Shown: positions 26,201 to 35,570, counted from the first letter of the stretch. The stretch is 64,000 nt of DNA from Sulfurimicrobium sp031426915 (GCA_031426915.1 JASJPB010000008.1:38672-102671), one strand, 5' to 3'. The notes: generated by a model from the letters alone, not told the origin. A program made the numbers and translations.

Positions 26201-28341
26201 GCGGGATCCAGCTTGGCGTATTCCAGTGCCAGCCACTTCACCCCGGCGTGACTGAAACTCACCTGTACCCGCGCATCCGCGCCGCGTCCCTCGCTATTGA
26301 TGATGATCCCCGGCCCGAACTTGGGATGCGAGACTGCCTGCCCGATATGCCAGCCAGCCGCCGTGGGCTGGCTGGGGCTTGCGGCACGGACTGGAATGGA
26401 TTGCGGCGCAGTACTGCGGTTGATGCGTTTTAATAATTGGGGCGGCAGTTCATCCAGGAACCGCGAGGCAATCCCGTAACGCAACTGACCGTGCAGCATG
26501 CGGCTGTTGGCAAAACTGATATAGAGCCGTCGCCTGGCACGGGTAATGGCGACGTACATCAGGCGCCGTTCCTCTTCCAGGCCATCGCGTTCCCTGGCGG
26601 CGTTTTCGTGCGGAAACAGCCCTTCTTCCAGCCCGCTGATGAATACGGCGTTAAATTCCAGGCCCTTGGCGGCATGCACCGTCATTAACTGAAGTGCTTC
26701 CTGTCCGGCAGCCGCCTGGTGTTCGCCGGCCTCGAGAGAAGCGTGGCTCAAAAAGGCGCTAAGCGCATCGGGCGTGTCTGGTGTTTTATCCTGAGAATAT
26801 TCCGCCACGAAGCCCGCGGCAGCGTTGATGAGTTCATTCAGGTTTTCCAGCCGCTCGCTCCCTTCCTTTTCGCCCTTGTAATGGGCGGCCAGGCCGCTGT
26901 GCTCGAGCATATGTTCGACCTGCTCGGGCAGGGGCAAGGTAGCGCAGACCTCGCGCATGCTTTCGATCAGCTTGATAAAGGCGGTGATGGTGGAGCCCGC
27001 CTTGCCGCTCAGGCGTTCCAGTTTTGCCGCCGGCCACAGGCTGATGCCCTCGCTGCGGGCAATCTCCTGAAGCTGTTCCAGGCTGCGGGTGCCGATGCCC
27101 CGGGTGGGAAAGTTGATCACCCTGAGCAGCGCGCCATCATCGTCCGAATTGCCGATGAGGCGCAGATAAGCCAGTGCGTGCTTGATCTCCAGGCGCTCGA
27201 AGAAGCGCAGTCCACCATAGACGCGGTAGGGCACGGCGGCATTGAACAGCGCATGCTCCAGCACGCGCGATTGTGCGTTGGAGCGATACAGCAGCGCGAT
27301 GCTGGAGAGCGAATTGCCCTCGCGCTGCAAGGCTTTCACCTCGTCCACGATGAAAGCCGCCTCCTCATAGTCCGAGTTGGCCTCGAACACCCGGATCGGC
27401 TCACCGGAGCCCTCGGCGGTCCACAGGTTTTTACCCAAGCGGCCCTGGTTCTGGCGGATCAGCGCGTTGGCGGCATCGAGAATATTGCCATGGGAGCGGT
27501 AATTCTGCTCCAGGCGGATGACTTGCCGCACTGCGAAATCGCGCTCGAAGTCCGCCATGTTGCCCACCCGCGCGCCGCGAAAGGCGTAGATGGATTGGTC
27601 GTCGTCCCCCACCGCGAACACCGCAGCACCTTCCCCCGCCAGCAGCTTGAGCCAAAGATATTGCAGCTGGTTGGTGTCCTGAAATTCATCTACCAGAATG
27701 TGCCGGAAACGGCTCTGGTAGTGGCGGCGCAAGGCTTCATCCCGCACCAGCAACTCGTAGCTGCGCAGCAAAAGCTCGGCGAAATCCACCACCCCTTCCC
27801 GCTGGCACTGCTCGTCATAGGCCGCATACAGCTCCTGCTGTTTGCGCGAGTAGGGGTCGAATACCTCGATCATGTGGGCGCGCAGGCCCTGTTCCTTGGC
27901 GCCGTTGATGAAGTGCTGCAACTGTTTGGGCGGGTATTTCTCGTCATCCACGTTGAGCGCCTTGAGCAGGCGTTTGATGGCACCCAGCTGGTCGGCGGAA
28001 TCGAGGATTTGAAACAGCGCCGGTAGCACCGCCTCGCGGTGGTGTGCGCGCAGCATGCGGTTGGCGAGGCCATGAAAAGTGCCGATCCACATGCCGCGGG
28101 TATTGATGGGAAGCAATGCGGCGAGACGGGCGAGCATTTCCTTCGCCGCCTTGTTGGTGAAGGTGACGGCGAAAATATTGTTTGGGGTGGCCTGGCCGGA
28201 CTGGATCAGGTAAGCGATGCGCGTGGTCAACACCCGTGTTTTGCCGCTGCCGGCTCCCGCCAGAATCAGCGCGGATTCATGGGGCAGCGTGACGGCGGCG
28301 AGCTGTTCGGGGTTGAGGCCTTTGAGGAGAGACGTGGGCAT
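26197..28341 (-). CDS. uvrD: UvrD/PcrA-type DNA helicase II
   Basis: This superfamily 1A 3'-5' helicase acts in nucleotide excision and mismatch repair. Motifs appear in order: Q motif LNPEQLAAVTLP, Walker A AGAGSGKTR (28-36), VTFTNKAAKEM, Walker B ILVDEFQDTNQLQ, AVGDDDQSIYAFRGA, LEQNYRSHG, LMTVHAAKGLEF and VAITRARRRLY. The C-terminal Tudor-like domain (GQAVSHPKFGPGIIINSEG...VSFSHAGVKWLALEYAKL) matches UvrD and PcrA, not Rep. The 714-residue length is normal. It is separated from phosphoribulokinase by that gene's terminator. Confidence 0.95.
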   Translation of the reverse strand: MPTSLLKGLNPEQLAAVTLPHESALILAGAGSGKTRVLTTRIAYLIQSGQATPNNIFAVTFTNKAAKEMLARLAALLPINTRGMWIGTFHGLANRMLRAHHREAVLPALFQILDSADQLGAIKRLLKALNVDDEKYPPKQLQHFINGAKEQGLRAHMIEVFDPYSRKQQELYAAYDEQCQREGVVDFAELLLRSYELLVRDEALRRHYQSRFRHILVDEFQDTNQLQYLWLKLLAGEGAAVFAVGDDDQSIYAFRGARVGNMADFERDFAVRQVIRLEQNYRSHGNILDAANALIRQNQGRLGKNLWTAEGSGEPIRVFEANSDYEEAAFIVDEVKALQREGNSLSSIALLYRSNAQSRVLEHALFNAAVPYRVYGGLRFFERLEIKHALAYLRLIGNSDDDGALLRVINFPTRGIGTRSLEQLQEIARSEGISLWPAAKLERLSGKAGSTITAFIKLIESMREVCATLPLPEQVEHMLEHSGLAAHYKGEKEGSERLENLNELINAAAGFVAEYSQDKTPDTPDALSAFLSHASLEAGEHQAAAGQEALQLMTVHAAKGLEFNAVFISGLEEGLFPHENAARERDGLEEERRLMYVAITRARRRLYISFANSRMLHGQLRYGIASRFLDELPPQLLKRINRSTAPQSIPVRAASPSQPTAAGWHIGQAVSHPKFGPGIIINSEGRGADARVQVSFSHAGVKWLALEYAKLDPA

Positions 28342-28352
28342 GGGATTCGCAA

Positions 28353-28381
28353 ATAAAAAAGGCCGGGAGACTCCCGGCCTT
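28353..28381 (-). terminator. Rho-independent terminator of phosphoribulokinase
   Basis: On the minus strand a 10-bp perfect stem (AAGGCCGGGA / TCCCGGCCTT) with a 3-base loop is followed by TTTTTTATTT. It lies 20 bases after the prk stop and before uvrD, so prk is its own transcription unit. Confidence 0.9.
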
Positions 28382-28401
28382 GGCTCTGAAGTGACGCGCG
28401 C

Positions 28402-29292
28402 TTAAGCCTTTTTCTTGTTTTCGATCAGGTCATGGATAAGCGGGGACAGGATGACTTCCATTGCGAAGCCCATTTTCCCGCCGGGTACCACGATGGTGTT
28501 GGGCCGGGACATGAACGAATCATGAATCATGTTGAGGTAATAGGGGAAATCCACGCCCTTGGGGTCGCGGAAGCGGATCACCACGAAGCTCTCGTCCGGC
28601 GTCGGGATGTCGCGAGCGATAAAGGGGTTGGAAGTGTCGACCGTCGGCACGCGCTGGAAGTTGACGCAGGTGCGCGAGAACTGTGGTGTAACGTAGTTAA
28701 CGTAGTCCGGCATGCGGCGCAGGATGGTATTCACGGTCGCTTCGGCCGAGTAGCCACGTTCCTTGGCGTCGCGATGAATTTTCTGGATCCATTCCAGGTT
28801 GACGATGGGCACCACACCCACGCCCAGATCAACGTATTTCCCGGCGTCCACATCGCCGTTCTTGACCAAACCGTGCAAACCTTCGTAAAACAGCAGATCG
28901 CTACCGCTCGCAATGTCTTCCCACGGCGTGAATTCTCCGGAGGTCAGATTGGTGCCGAGGCGGGCATTGAGATCGGCCGCTTCGGCATCGGAGTGAATGT
29001 AATAGCGTTTTTTGCCTGTTCCGGTCTCGCCGTAGGCGCGGAAGGTTTCCTCGATCTTGGCGAAATCGTTGGCATCCGGCCCGAAATGGCTGAAATGGTT
29101 GTTGCCCTGTTCCTCGGCTTTTTTCGAGGCAGCCTTGAATTCCACGCGCCCGAGTGAGTGCAGGCTATCGCCTTCAACCACGGCAGCGGTGATTTCCTCG
29201 CGGCGAAAAATGTGTTCAAACGCGACTTTGACCGTGGTTGTGCCCGCGCCTGATGAACCGGTAACGGCGACGACTGGATGTTTCTTCGACAT
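28402..29292 (-). CDS. prk: Phosphoribulokinase (proteobacterial type)
   Basis: The enzyme makes ribulose 1,5-bisphosphate from ribulose 5-phosphate and ATP, the committed Calvin-cycle step before RuBisCO. The nucleotide loop GSSGAGTTTV is typical of the octameric proteobacterial form (often called CbbP), and VVEGDSLH holds the catalytic Asp. LLFYEGLHGLV and the arginine-rich RVPTVDTSNPFIARDIPTPDES stretch also fit. The 296-residue length is right. The gene stands alone, with its own promoter and terminator and no other cbb gene in the window. It is the main evidence for autotrophy. A bifunctional or non-photosynthetic paralogue (E. coli PrkB-like) is the alternative. Confidence 0.92.
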   Translation of the reverse strand: MSKKHPVVAVTGSSGAGTTTVKVAFEHIFRREEITAAVVEGDSLHSLGRVEFKAASKKAEEQGNNHFSHFGPDANDFAKIEETFRAYGETGTGKKRYYIHSDAEAADLNARLGTNLTSGEFTPWEDIASGSDLLFYEGLHGLVKNGDVDAGKYVDLGVGVVPIVNLEWIQKIHRDAKERGYSAEATVNTILRRMPDYVNYVTPQFSRTCVNFQRVPTVDTSNPFIARDIPTPDESFVVIRFRDPKGVDFPYYLNMIHDSFMSRPNTIVVPGGKMGFAMEVILSPLIHDLIENKKKA

Positions 29293-29330
29293 GGTTTTGC
29301 AATCCCCGAAAATATAATGACCTAGGCCCG

Positions 29331-29360
29331 AGTATAAACTTGCCGGCAGGGTTTTGTCAC
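29331..29360 (-). promoter_or_regulatory. Predicted sigma-70 promoter of prk
   Basis: On the minus strand GTGACA (29360-29355) and TATACT (29336-29331) are separated by 18 bases, one mismatch from each consensus hexamer. Transcription would start near 29324, giving a leader of about 30 bases to the prk ATG. Confidence 0.5.
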
Positions 29361-29394
29361 TATCCCGGGCGCCATTAGCCCCCCGATTTCAGCG

Positions 29395-29400
29395 TATAAT
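29395..29400 (+). promoter_or_regulatory. Predicted -10 box of leuS (TATAAT)
   Basis: A perfect TATAAT lies 30 bases before the leuS ATG, at the right distance for a short leader. No good -35 hexamer is seen at 16-18 bases upstream, so confidence is limited. Confidence 0.4.
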
Positions 29401-29430
29401 CATCAGCTTTTCCAGTCATTAAACAGAATT

Positions 29431-31881
29431 ATGGATAATCTCTACACCCCTGCCGAAATCGAAAAGCAGGTGCAGCAGCACTGGGACGCGAAGCATGCGT
29501 TTCGGGCCACGGAAGTTCCCGGCAAGCCCAAATATTACTGTTTGTCTATGTTTCCCTACCCTTCGGGCAAGCTGCACATGGGGCATGTGCGCAACTACAC
29601 CATCGGCGACGTGCTGTCGCGCTACCACCGTTTTCAGGGCTACAACGTGATGCAGCCCATGGGCTGGGACGCGTTTGGCTTGCCCGCCGAAAATGCGGCC
29701 ATTGCCAACAAGGTGGCGCCGGCCGCCTGGACCTATTCCAACATCGACTATATGCGCGGCCAGCTGAAGAGTCTGGGGCTGGCGATAGACTGGGAGCGCG
29801 AGCTTGCCACCTGCAAGCCTGACTATTACCGCTGGGAGCAGTGGCTGTTCACCAAGCTATTCGAGAAGGGCCTGATCTACAAGAAAACCGCTGCGGTGAA
29901 CTGGGACCCGGTGGACTGCACCGTGCTCGCCAACGAACAGGTGATCGACGGTCGCGGCTGGCGTTCCGGCGCGCTGGTGGAAAAGCGCGACATTCCGATG
30001 TATTTCATGCGCATCACCGCCTACGCCGACGAGCTGCTGAGCGAACTCGACAACCTGCCCGGCTGGCCGGAGCAGGTGCGTACCATGCAGAAGAACTGGA
30101 TCGGCAAGAGCTTCGGTGCCGAGGTGCATTTTCCCTACGCCGACGGTGACGGCACCCTCGGCGTCTACACTACCCGCCCCGACACCCTGATGGGCGCGAC
30201 CTACGTTGCCGTGGCCGCGGAGCATCCGCTTGCCGCCGAGGTCGCGCAGGGCAGCCCGGAACTGGCTGCGTTTATCGAGGAATGCAAGCACGGCAGCGTG
30301 GCGGAAGCCGACCTGGCCACCATGGAAAAGAAGGGCATGCCCACCGGGCGTTTCGTTACCCATCCCCTCAACGGCGAAAAATTGCCGGTGTGGGTCGCCA
30401 ACTACGTGTTGATGGGTTATGGCGAGGGCGCGGTGATGGCGGTGCCGGCGCACGATGAGCGCGATTTTGCTTTCGCCGCAAAATACAAGTTGCCGATCAA
30501 GACCGTCATCCGTACTTCCGCTGGAGAGGCCACGCCCGTGCCGTGGCAGGATACGTATGCCGAGCATGGCGAGTGCATCCACTCCGGCAAATACGACGGA
30601 CTGGATTTTGATCGGGCGTTCGATGCCATTGCCGCCGACCTGCAGGCAAAGAACCTGGGCGGCAAACGCACCCAGTTCCGCCTGCGCGACTGGGGTATTT
30701 CCCGGCAGAGATACTGGGGCTGCCCGATCCCCATTATCCATTGCCCGAGCTGCGGCGATGTGACGGTGCTGGAAAAAGACCTGCCGGTGGTGCTGCCGGA
30801 AGATGTGACCCTCGACATCGGCTCGCCGATCAAGAAAATGCCGTCCTTCTACCAGACCACCTGCCCCAAATGTGGCGGCAAGGCGGAGCGCGAGACCGAC
30901 ACCATGGACACCTTCGTCGAGTCGTCATGGTATTACGCCCGCTACACTGGGCCGGACAACCAGCAGTCCATGCTGGATCAGCGCGCCAAATACTGGTTGC
31001 CGGTGGACCAGTACATCGGCGGCATCGAGCACGCCATCCTGCACCTGCTTTATGCGCGCTTTTTCAACAAGCTGATGCGCGACGTCGGGCTGGTGGAGTG
31101 CTCCGAGCCGTTCACCAGGCTGATGACCCAGGGCATGGTGCTGAAGGATGGCACCAAGATGTCCAAGTCCAAGGGTAACACCGTGGACCCGCAGGCGCTG
31201 ATCGACCAGTACGGCGCCGATACCGCGCGCCTGTTCATGATGTTCGCCGCGCCCCCGGAGCAGAGCCTGGAATGGTCGGACGCCGGCGTGGAAGGGGCGT
31301 TCCGCTTTCTCAAACGCTTGTGGAAGGCGGTGGCGGACCATGTGCAGCAAGGGGTGGTGCCAGCCTACTGTGGCGGCGAATTGGGCGCCGGGCAGAAAGC
31401 CTTGCGCTTCCAGCTGCACGGCACCATATTGAAAGTGAGCGATGACTACGGCCGGCGCCAGCAATTCAACACCGCCATTGCCGCGGTGATGGAGCTGATG
31501 AACGCCCTCGCCAAGGCCGATGACGCCAGCCCCGTCGGTCGTGCGGTGATGCAGGAGGCGCTGGAAGCCGCTGTTTTGCTGCTGGCTCCGATAGCGCCGC
31601 ATATCTGTCACGCGCTGTGGGCGGAACTGCGGCCCGGGGCGGATATGCTTGATGCCGCCTGGCCGAAGGTCGACGAGAGTGCGCTGGCGCAGGACGAAAT
31701 CGAGTTGGTATTGCAGGTCAACGGCAAGCTGCGCGGCAATATGAAAATCGCCAAGTCCATGGGCAGGGACGAAATCGAGAAGTTGGCGCTCGCCAACCCG
31801 GCGGTGCTCAAGTTCATCGAGGGGCAGGCGATCAAGAAAGTGGTGGTCGTGCCCGGCCGCCTGGTCAACGTGGTGGTGTAA
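29431..31881 (+). CDS. leuS: Leucyl-tRNA synthetase
   Basis: This class I synthetase charges tRNA(Leu). The HIGH-type motif is PYPSGKLHMGH (42-52) and KMSKS is at 576-580 (GTKMSKSKGN). The editing domain (about 220-420) shows TTRPDTLMGATYVAVA and the conserved VMAVPAHDERDF. A zinc-binding stretch CPSCG...CPKCGG lies before the WYYARYTGP motif. At 816 residues it is a little shorter than E. coli LeuS (860) without losing a domain. It heads a long run of plus-strand housekeeping genes; lptE follows after 5 bases. Confidence 0.97.
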   Translation: MDNLYTPAEIEKQVQQHWDAKHAFRATEVPGKPKYYCLSMFPYPSGKLHMGHVRNYTIGDVLSRYHRFQGYNVMQPMGWDAFGLPAENAAIANKVAPAAWTYSNIDYMRGQLKSLGLAIDWERELATCKPDYYRWEQWLFTKLFEKGLIYKKTAAVNWDPVDCTVLANEQVIDGRGWRSGALVEKRDIPMYFMRITAYADELLSELDNLPGWPEQVRTMQKNWIGKSFGAEVHFPYADGDGTLGVYTTRPDTLMGATYVAVAAEHPLAAEVAQGSPELAAFIEECKHGSVAEADLATMEKKGMPTGRFVTHPLNGEKLPVWVANYVLMGYGEGAVMAVPAHDERDFAFAAKYKLPIKTVIRTSAGEATPVPWQDTYAEHGECIHSGKYDGLDFDRAFDAIAADLQAKNLGGKRTQFRLRDWGISRQRYWGCPIPIIHCPSCGDVTVLEKDLPVVLPEDVTLDIGSPIKKMPSFYQTTCPKCGGKAERETDTMDTFVESSWYYARYTGPDNQQSMLDQRAKYWLPVDQYIGGIEHAILHLLYARFFNKLMRDVGLVECSEPFTRLMTQGMVLKDGTKMSKSKGNTVDPQALIDQYGADTARLFMMFAAPPEQSLEWSDAGVEGAFRFLKRLWKAVADHVQQGVVPAYCGGELGAGQKALRFQLHGTILKVSDDYGRRQQFNTAIAAVMELMNALAKADDASPVGRAVMQEALEAAVLLLAPIAPHICHALWAELRPGADMLDAAWPKVDESALAQDEIELVLQVNGKLRGNMKIAKSMGRDEIEKLALANPAVLKFIEGQAIKKVVVVPGRLVNVVV

Positions 31882-31886
31882 ACGGA

Positions 31887-32363
31887 ATGAAAAAGATCCT
31901 GTTGCTAACACTGATCCTGACACTGGGTGCCTGTGGTTTTCAGTTGCGCGGAGCCGCCCAGCTTCCGTTCCAGACGTTGTATGTGGATGTTGGCGGCAGC
32001 CAGGTGGGGCCGGATCTGCAGCGTGGCTTGCGCTATGGCAGCAATGTGAAAATCGCCAATAACCCCGCCGAAGCCCAGGCGGTGTTGCAGGTGCTGGGCG
32101 AAAATCGCGAGAAGCGTATCTTGTCCCTCAACGCCAGCGGCCGGGTGAGTGAATTCCTGCTGTTTTACCGCCTGTCCTTCCATGTGCATGACGGCAAGGG
32201 CAAGGAATTGATGCCTGCCCAGCAAATTGAGCTGAAACGGGATCTCTCCTTCAGCGATGCCCAGGTACTGGCAAAGGAGCAGGAAGAGGCCTTGTTGTAC
32301 CGGGACATGCAGAATGATGCGGTGCAACAGGTAATCAGGCGTCTGAGCGCAGTAAAAATGTGA
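31887..32363 (+). CDS. lptE: LPS-assembly lipoprotein LptE
   Basis: LptE is the outer-membrane lipoprotein plug of the LptD translocon that inserts lipopolysaccharide. A lipoprotein signal with lipobox LGAC (Cys16) is followed by GFQLRG, the conserved start of mature LptE. The 158-residue length is typical. It sits between leuS and holA, the order conserved in many gamma- and betaproteobacteria, which strengthens the assignment of this fast-evolving protein. Confidence 0.92.
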   Translation: MKKILLLTLILTLGACGFQLRGAAQLPFQTLYVDVGGSQVGPDLQRGLRYGSNVKIANNPAEAQAVLQVLGENREKRILSLNASGRVSEFLLFYRLSFHVHDGKGKELMPAQQIELKRDLSFSDAQVLAKEQEEALLYRDMQNDAVQQVIRRLSAVKM

Positions 32364-32404
32364 AAGAATTTGTCTGAATGATTAAACACCGCGTTCTGTA
32401 ACAA

Positions 32405-33412
32405 ATGCGCATCAAACCGGAACAGCTTGATGCGCATTTGGCCAAAGGCCTGCAAGCCCTGTACCTGGTATTCGGCGATGAGCCCTTGCTGGCCCAGGAG
32501 GCGGCGGATGTCATCCGTGCACGGGCGCGTCAGGAGGGCTGCGCCGAGCGGGAAGTGTTTACCGTGGAACGCGGGTTCAACTGGCAGAATCTGCTGAGCA
32601 GCGGCAACAGCCTGTCCTTGTTTGCCTCGCGCCGCCTGGTGGAAATCCGCATTCCTTCCGGCAAGCCGGGAAACGATGGCAGTCAGGCGCTGCAAGACTA
32701 CTGCGCGCGCTTGCCCGCCGATACGGTTACCCTGGTGCTGTGTCCCAAGCTGGACAAAACGGCCCAGGCGGGAAAATGGTTCAAGGCCATGGAGCAGGTT
32801 GGCGTGGTGGTGGCGGTGTTCCCCATCGAGCGCGCGCAGCTGCCGGGGTGGATCGGAGCGCGCCTGGCGCGGCAACAGCAGCGTGCCGAGCCTGCAACGC
32901 TACAGTTTCTTTCTGACCAGGTGGAGGGCAACCTGCTGGCAGCATTCCAGGAAGTGCAGAAGCTGGCCCTGTTGTTTCCGCCCGGGATGCTGGGTTTTGA
33001 TCAGGTCAAGGGAGCGGTGGCGGACGTGGCGCGCTTCGACGTGTTCAAGCTGGGCGATGCGCTGCTGGCCGGAGATGCTGCGCGCGTGAACCGCGTGCTC
33101 GAAGTGTTGCGTGGCGAGGGGGAAGACCCGGTGCTGATCCTGTGGGCGCTCACGCGCGAGATTCGTGCTTTGGCAAAATTGCGCGGCGGGATGCGGCGCG
33201 GCGGCAATCTGTCTCAGTTGATGCGCGATGCCTGGATCTGGGAAGCGCGACAGAAGCTGGTGGAGCAGGCCGTCAAGCGCACCAGCGAGGCGCGGCTGCT
33301 GCAAGGGCTGAAACGGGCGGCGGGGATAGACCGCATGATCAAGGGCCTGGCGCGAGGGGACGTGTGGGACGAGTTGCTGCAACTGGGCTTGACGGTGGTG
33401 CCCAAGGGATAG
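32405..33412 (+). CDS. holA: DNA polymerase III delta subunit
   Basis: HolA is the clamp-loader subunit that opens the DnaN ring. The N-terminal AAA+-like fold begins MRIKPEQLDAHLAKGLQALYLVFGDEPLL, the usual pattern, and lacks a Walker A motif as all delta subunits do. The C-terminal collar domain includes LWALTREIRALAKLRGG. The 335-residue length is close to E. coli (343). The gene is in the conserved lptE-holA position. Confidence 0.93.
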   Translation: MRIKPEQLDAHLAKGLQALYLVFGDEPLLAQEAADVIRARARQEGCAEREVFTVERGFNWQNLLSSGNSLSLFASRRLVEIRIPSGKPGNDGSQALQDYCARLPADTVTLVLCPKLDKTAQAGKWFKAMEQVGVVVAVFPIERAQLPGWIGARLARQQQRAEPATLQFLSDQVEGNLLAAFQEVQKLALLFPPGMLGFDQVKGAVADVARFDVFKLGDALLAGDAARVNRVLEVLRGEGEDPVLILWALTREIRALAKLRGGMRRGGNLSQLMRDAWIWEARQKLVEQAVKRTSEARLLQGLKRAAGIDRMIKGLARGDVWDELLQLGLTVVPKG

Positions 33413-33428
33413 GCGGGTAGACCCGTTC

Positions 33429-33600
33429 ACCGCAAGGGACGCGAAGGTTCGCGAAGGAAGCGGGGTAAGCAGGCATTTCGCCGCAAGGCGAAAGCTCGCA
33501 AAACAAAGGGTTAATCAATCGCGGCGCATCCTCCATCGCGTTACCCGATAGACTTTTCAAGCCTTTGAATTCCTTCGCGAACCTTTGCGTCCTTTGCGGT
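33429..33600. repeat. MITE-like element with 30-bp terminal inverted repeats
   Basis: The left repeat (33429-33458, beginning ACCGCAAGGGACGCGAAGG) and the complement of the right repeat (33571-33600) agree at 28 of 30 positions. The interior (33459-33570) has a partial related copy (GCCGCAAGGCGAAAGCTCGC near 33481) and no ORF. The GCGAAGGTTCGCGAAGGA-type ends resemble short intergenic repeats seen in environmental proteobacteria. It occupies the 248-bp gap between holA and proA; a small palindrome CGGGTAGACCCG (33414-33425) precedes it. Confidence 0.75.
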
Positions 33601-33660
33601 TCAAACGTTCTTTTAAGGTTAAATGGCTTTTTGGATAGATTCGGAACAGGAGACAGGAAC

Positions 33661-34917
33661 ATGGACGTCAAGGCATACATGCACAATCTCGGCCAGCAGG
33701 CGCGCGCGGCATCCCGCGCCATGGCCAAGGCCGACACCAACGCCAAGAACAAGGCGCTGACCGTGATGGCACAGGCGATCCAGCGCGACAGCGCCAGGCT
33801 GCTGGAGGCCAATGCCAGGGATATGGCAGCGGCGCGGGCGGCCGGGCTGGATTCCGCCATGCTCGACCGCCTCAGCCTGACTGAAAAGGGCGTGGCGGGG
33901 ATGGCGGAAGGTCTGCTGCAGATCGCCGCCCTGCCCGACCCGGTGGGCGAGATCACCGGTCTGAATTATCGTCCTTCCGGCATCCAGGTGGGCAAGATGC
34001 GCGTGCCGCTGGGCGTGATCGGCATCATCTACGAGGCGCGTCCCAACGTCACCGCCGACGCTGCCGGGCTGTGCCTCAAATCCGGCAACGCCTCGATCCT
34101 GCGCGGTGGTTCCGAGGCCATCCATTCCAATCAGGCCATCGCTGCCTGCGTGCGCGAAGGGCTGAAAGCGGCCGGCCTGCCGGAAACCGCGGTGCAGGTA
34201 ATCGAAACCACTGACCGCGCGGCGGTGGGCGAACTCATCACCATGCGCGAGTTCGTCGACGTGATCGTGCCGCGCGGCGGCAAGGGCCTGATCGAGCGCC
34301 TCATCGCCGAAGCGCGCATTCCGGTGATCAAGCATTTGCACGGCGTATGCCACGTCTATATCGACGACAAAGCCGACCTGGCCAAGGCGATCAGGATCGC
34401 GGACAACGCCAAGACCAGCCGTTACGGCACCTGCAATACCATGGAAACCCTGCTGGTGGCCGAGGGCGTGGCCAGGGAAGTGCTGCCCCCGCTGTGCCAG
34501 ATCTACCTCGACAAGGGGGTGGAGTTGCGCGGTTGCCCGGCTTCGCGCGCCATCGTGCCGCAGATGAAGGACGCCAGCGAGGAAGACTGGCACACCGAGT
34601 ACCTGGCGCCGATTCTCTCGGTGCGCGTGGTGGCCGACCTCGATGCGGCGATCGAGCACATCAACTGCTACAGCTCGCAGCACACCGAATCCATCGTGAC
34701 GGAAGATTACTCCCGTGCCAGGAGATTCCTGCGCGAGGTCGATTCCAGCTCGGTGATGGTGAATGCCTCGACCCGTTTTGCCGACGGTTTCGAATACGGC
34801 CTGGGTGCGGAAATCGGCATCTCCACCGACAAGATCCACGCCCGAGGTCCGGTCGGCCTGGAGGGATTGACCAGCCAGAAATTCATCGTGCTGGGTGATG
34901 GGCACGTGCGCGGCTAA
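33661..34917 (+). CDS. proA: Gamma-glutamyl phosphate reductase
   Basis: ProA reduces gamma-glutamyl phosphate to glutamate semialdehyde in proline synthesis. The ATG at 33661 follows CAGGAGACAGGAAC and gives 418 residues (E. coli 417); reading upstream would translate the repeat element. The aldehyde-dehydrogenase fold shows GVIGIIYEARPNVTADAAGL, LKSGNASILRGGSEA and the catalytic Cys in RYGTCNTMETLLV. A second biosynthetic gene, proC, is at 41.3 kb on the other strand. The stop abuts the nadD start. Confidence 0.96.
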   Translation: MDVKAYMHNLGQQARAASRAMAKADTNAKNKALTVMAQAIQRDSARLLEANARDMAAARAAGLDSAMLDRLSLTEKGVAGMAEGLLQIAALPDPVGEITGLNYRPSGIQVGKMRVPLGVIGIIYEARPNVTADAAGLCLKSGNASILRGGSEAIHSNQAIAACVREGLKAAGLPETAVQVIETTDRAAVGELITMREFVDVIVPRGGKGLIERLIAEARIPVIKHLHGVCHVYIDDKADLAKAIRIADNAKTSRYGTCNTMETLLVAEGVAREVLPPLCQIYLDKGVELRGCPASRAIVPQMKDASEEDWHTEYLAPILSVRVVADLDAAIEHINCYSSQHTESIVTEDYSRARRFLREVDSSSVMVNASTRFADGFEYGLGAEIGISTDKIHARGPVGLEGLTSQKFIVLGDGHVRG

Positions 34918-35562
34918 ATGGCCCTCATTGGCATCCTCGGCGGCACATTCGACCCCATCCACTTCGGCCATCTGCGTCTGGCCCAGGAGTTGGCGCAAGG
35001 ATTGAGACTCGACGGGGTGCGCTTTATCCCCTCGGGCCGTCCCTGGCATCGAGGTGTACCCGGCGCCACAGCGGAGCAGCGTCTCGCCATGACGCATCTG
35101 GGTGTTGCCGGCAATCCCCTCTTCAGCGTGGACGAACGGGAAGTGCGCCTGGGGGCGCCGGGCTATAGCGTGGAAACCCTGACCGAACTGAGCCGGGAAT
35201 TGGCAGGCACGCAGTCGCTGTGCCTGCTGTTGGGCGCGGATGCCTTTCTCGGCCTGCCCTCATGGCATCGCTGGCGCGAGCTGTTCGGGCTGGCGCATAT
35301 CGCGGTAGCGCAGCGTCCGGGTTTCTCTCTGCTGGCGCAGCAGATGGATGCAGGTTTGCGCGCCGAAATCGCGCCGCGCATAAGTGTCGAACCGATGGAT
35401 TTGCAGCAAACGTCGGCTGGCAGGGTGATAGCCTGTAACATTACCCCGCTCGATATTTCGGCTACCTGCATTCGAGCCGCGATCAAGGGCGGGCATAGCC
35501 CGCGCTATTTGCTGCCGGACGCAGTTCTCGACTATATTCGGTCACAAAATTTATACAGCTAA
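34918..35562 (+). CDS. nadD: Nicotinate-nucleotide adenylyltransferase
   Basis: NadD converts nicotinate mononucleotide to deamido-NAD. The N-terminal GILGGTFDPIHFGHLRLAQEL holds the nucleotidyltransferase HxGH motif, and LDISATCIRAAIKGG is the C-terminal ISSTxIR-type motif. The 214-residue length fits (E. coli 213). The start follows the proA stop with no gap. The nadD-rsfS-rlmH order is conserved across bacteria. Confidence 0.95.
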   Translation: MALIGILGGTFDPIHFGHLRLAQELAQGLRLDGVRFIPSGRPWHRGVPGATAEQRLAMTHLGVAGNPLFSVDEREVRLGAPGYSVETLTELSRELAGTQSLCLLLGADAFLGLPSWHRWRELFGLAHIAVAQRPGFSLLAQQMDAGLRAEIAPRISVEPMDLQQTSAGRVIACNITPLDISATCIRAAIKGGHSPRYLLPDAVLDYIRSQNLYS

Positions 35563-35570
35563 GGAAAGCA

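Noticed and set aside
26719..28026. 435-codon open frame antisense to uvrD
   Set aside because: Shadow of a gene with all helicase motifs; no recognisable domain in the antisense product.
33565..33660. Longer start for proA upstream of 33661
   Set aside because: It would translate the inverted-repeat element; the ATG at 33661 has a good ribosome-binding site and gives the family length.
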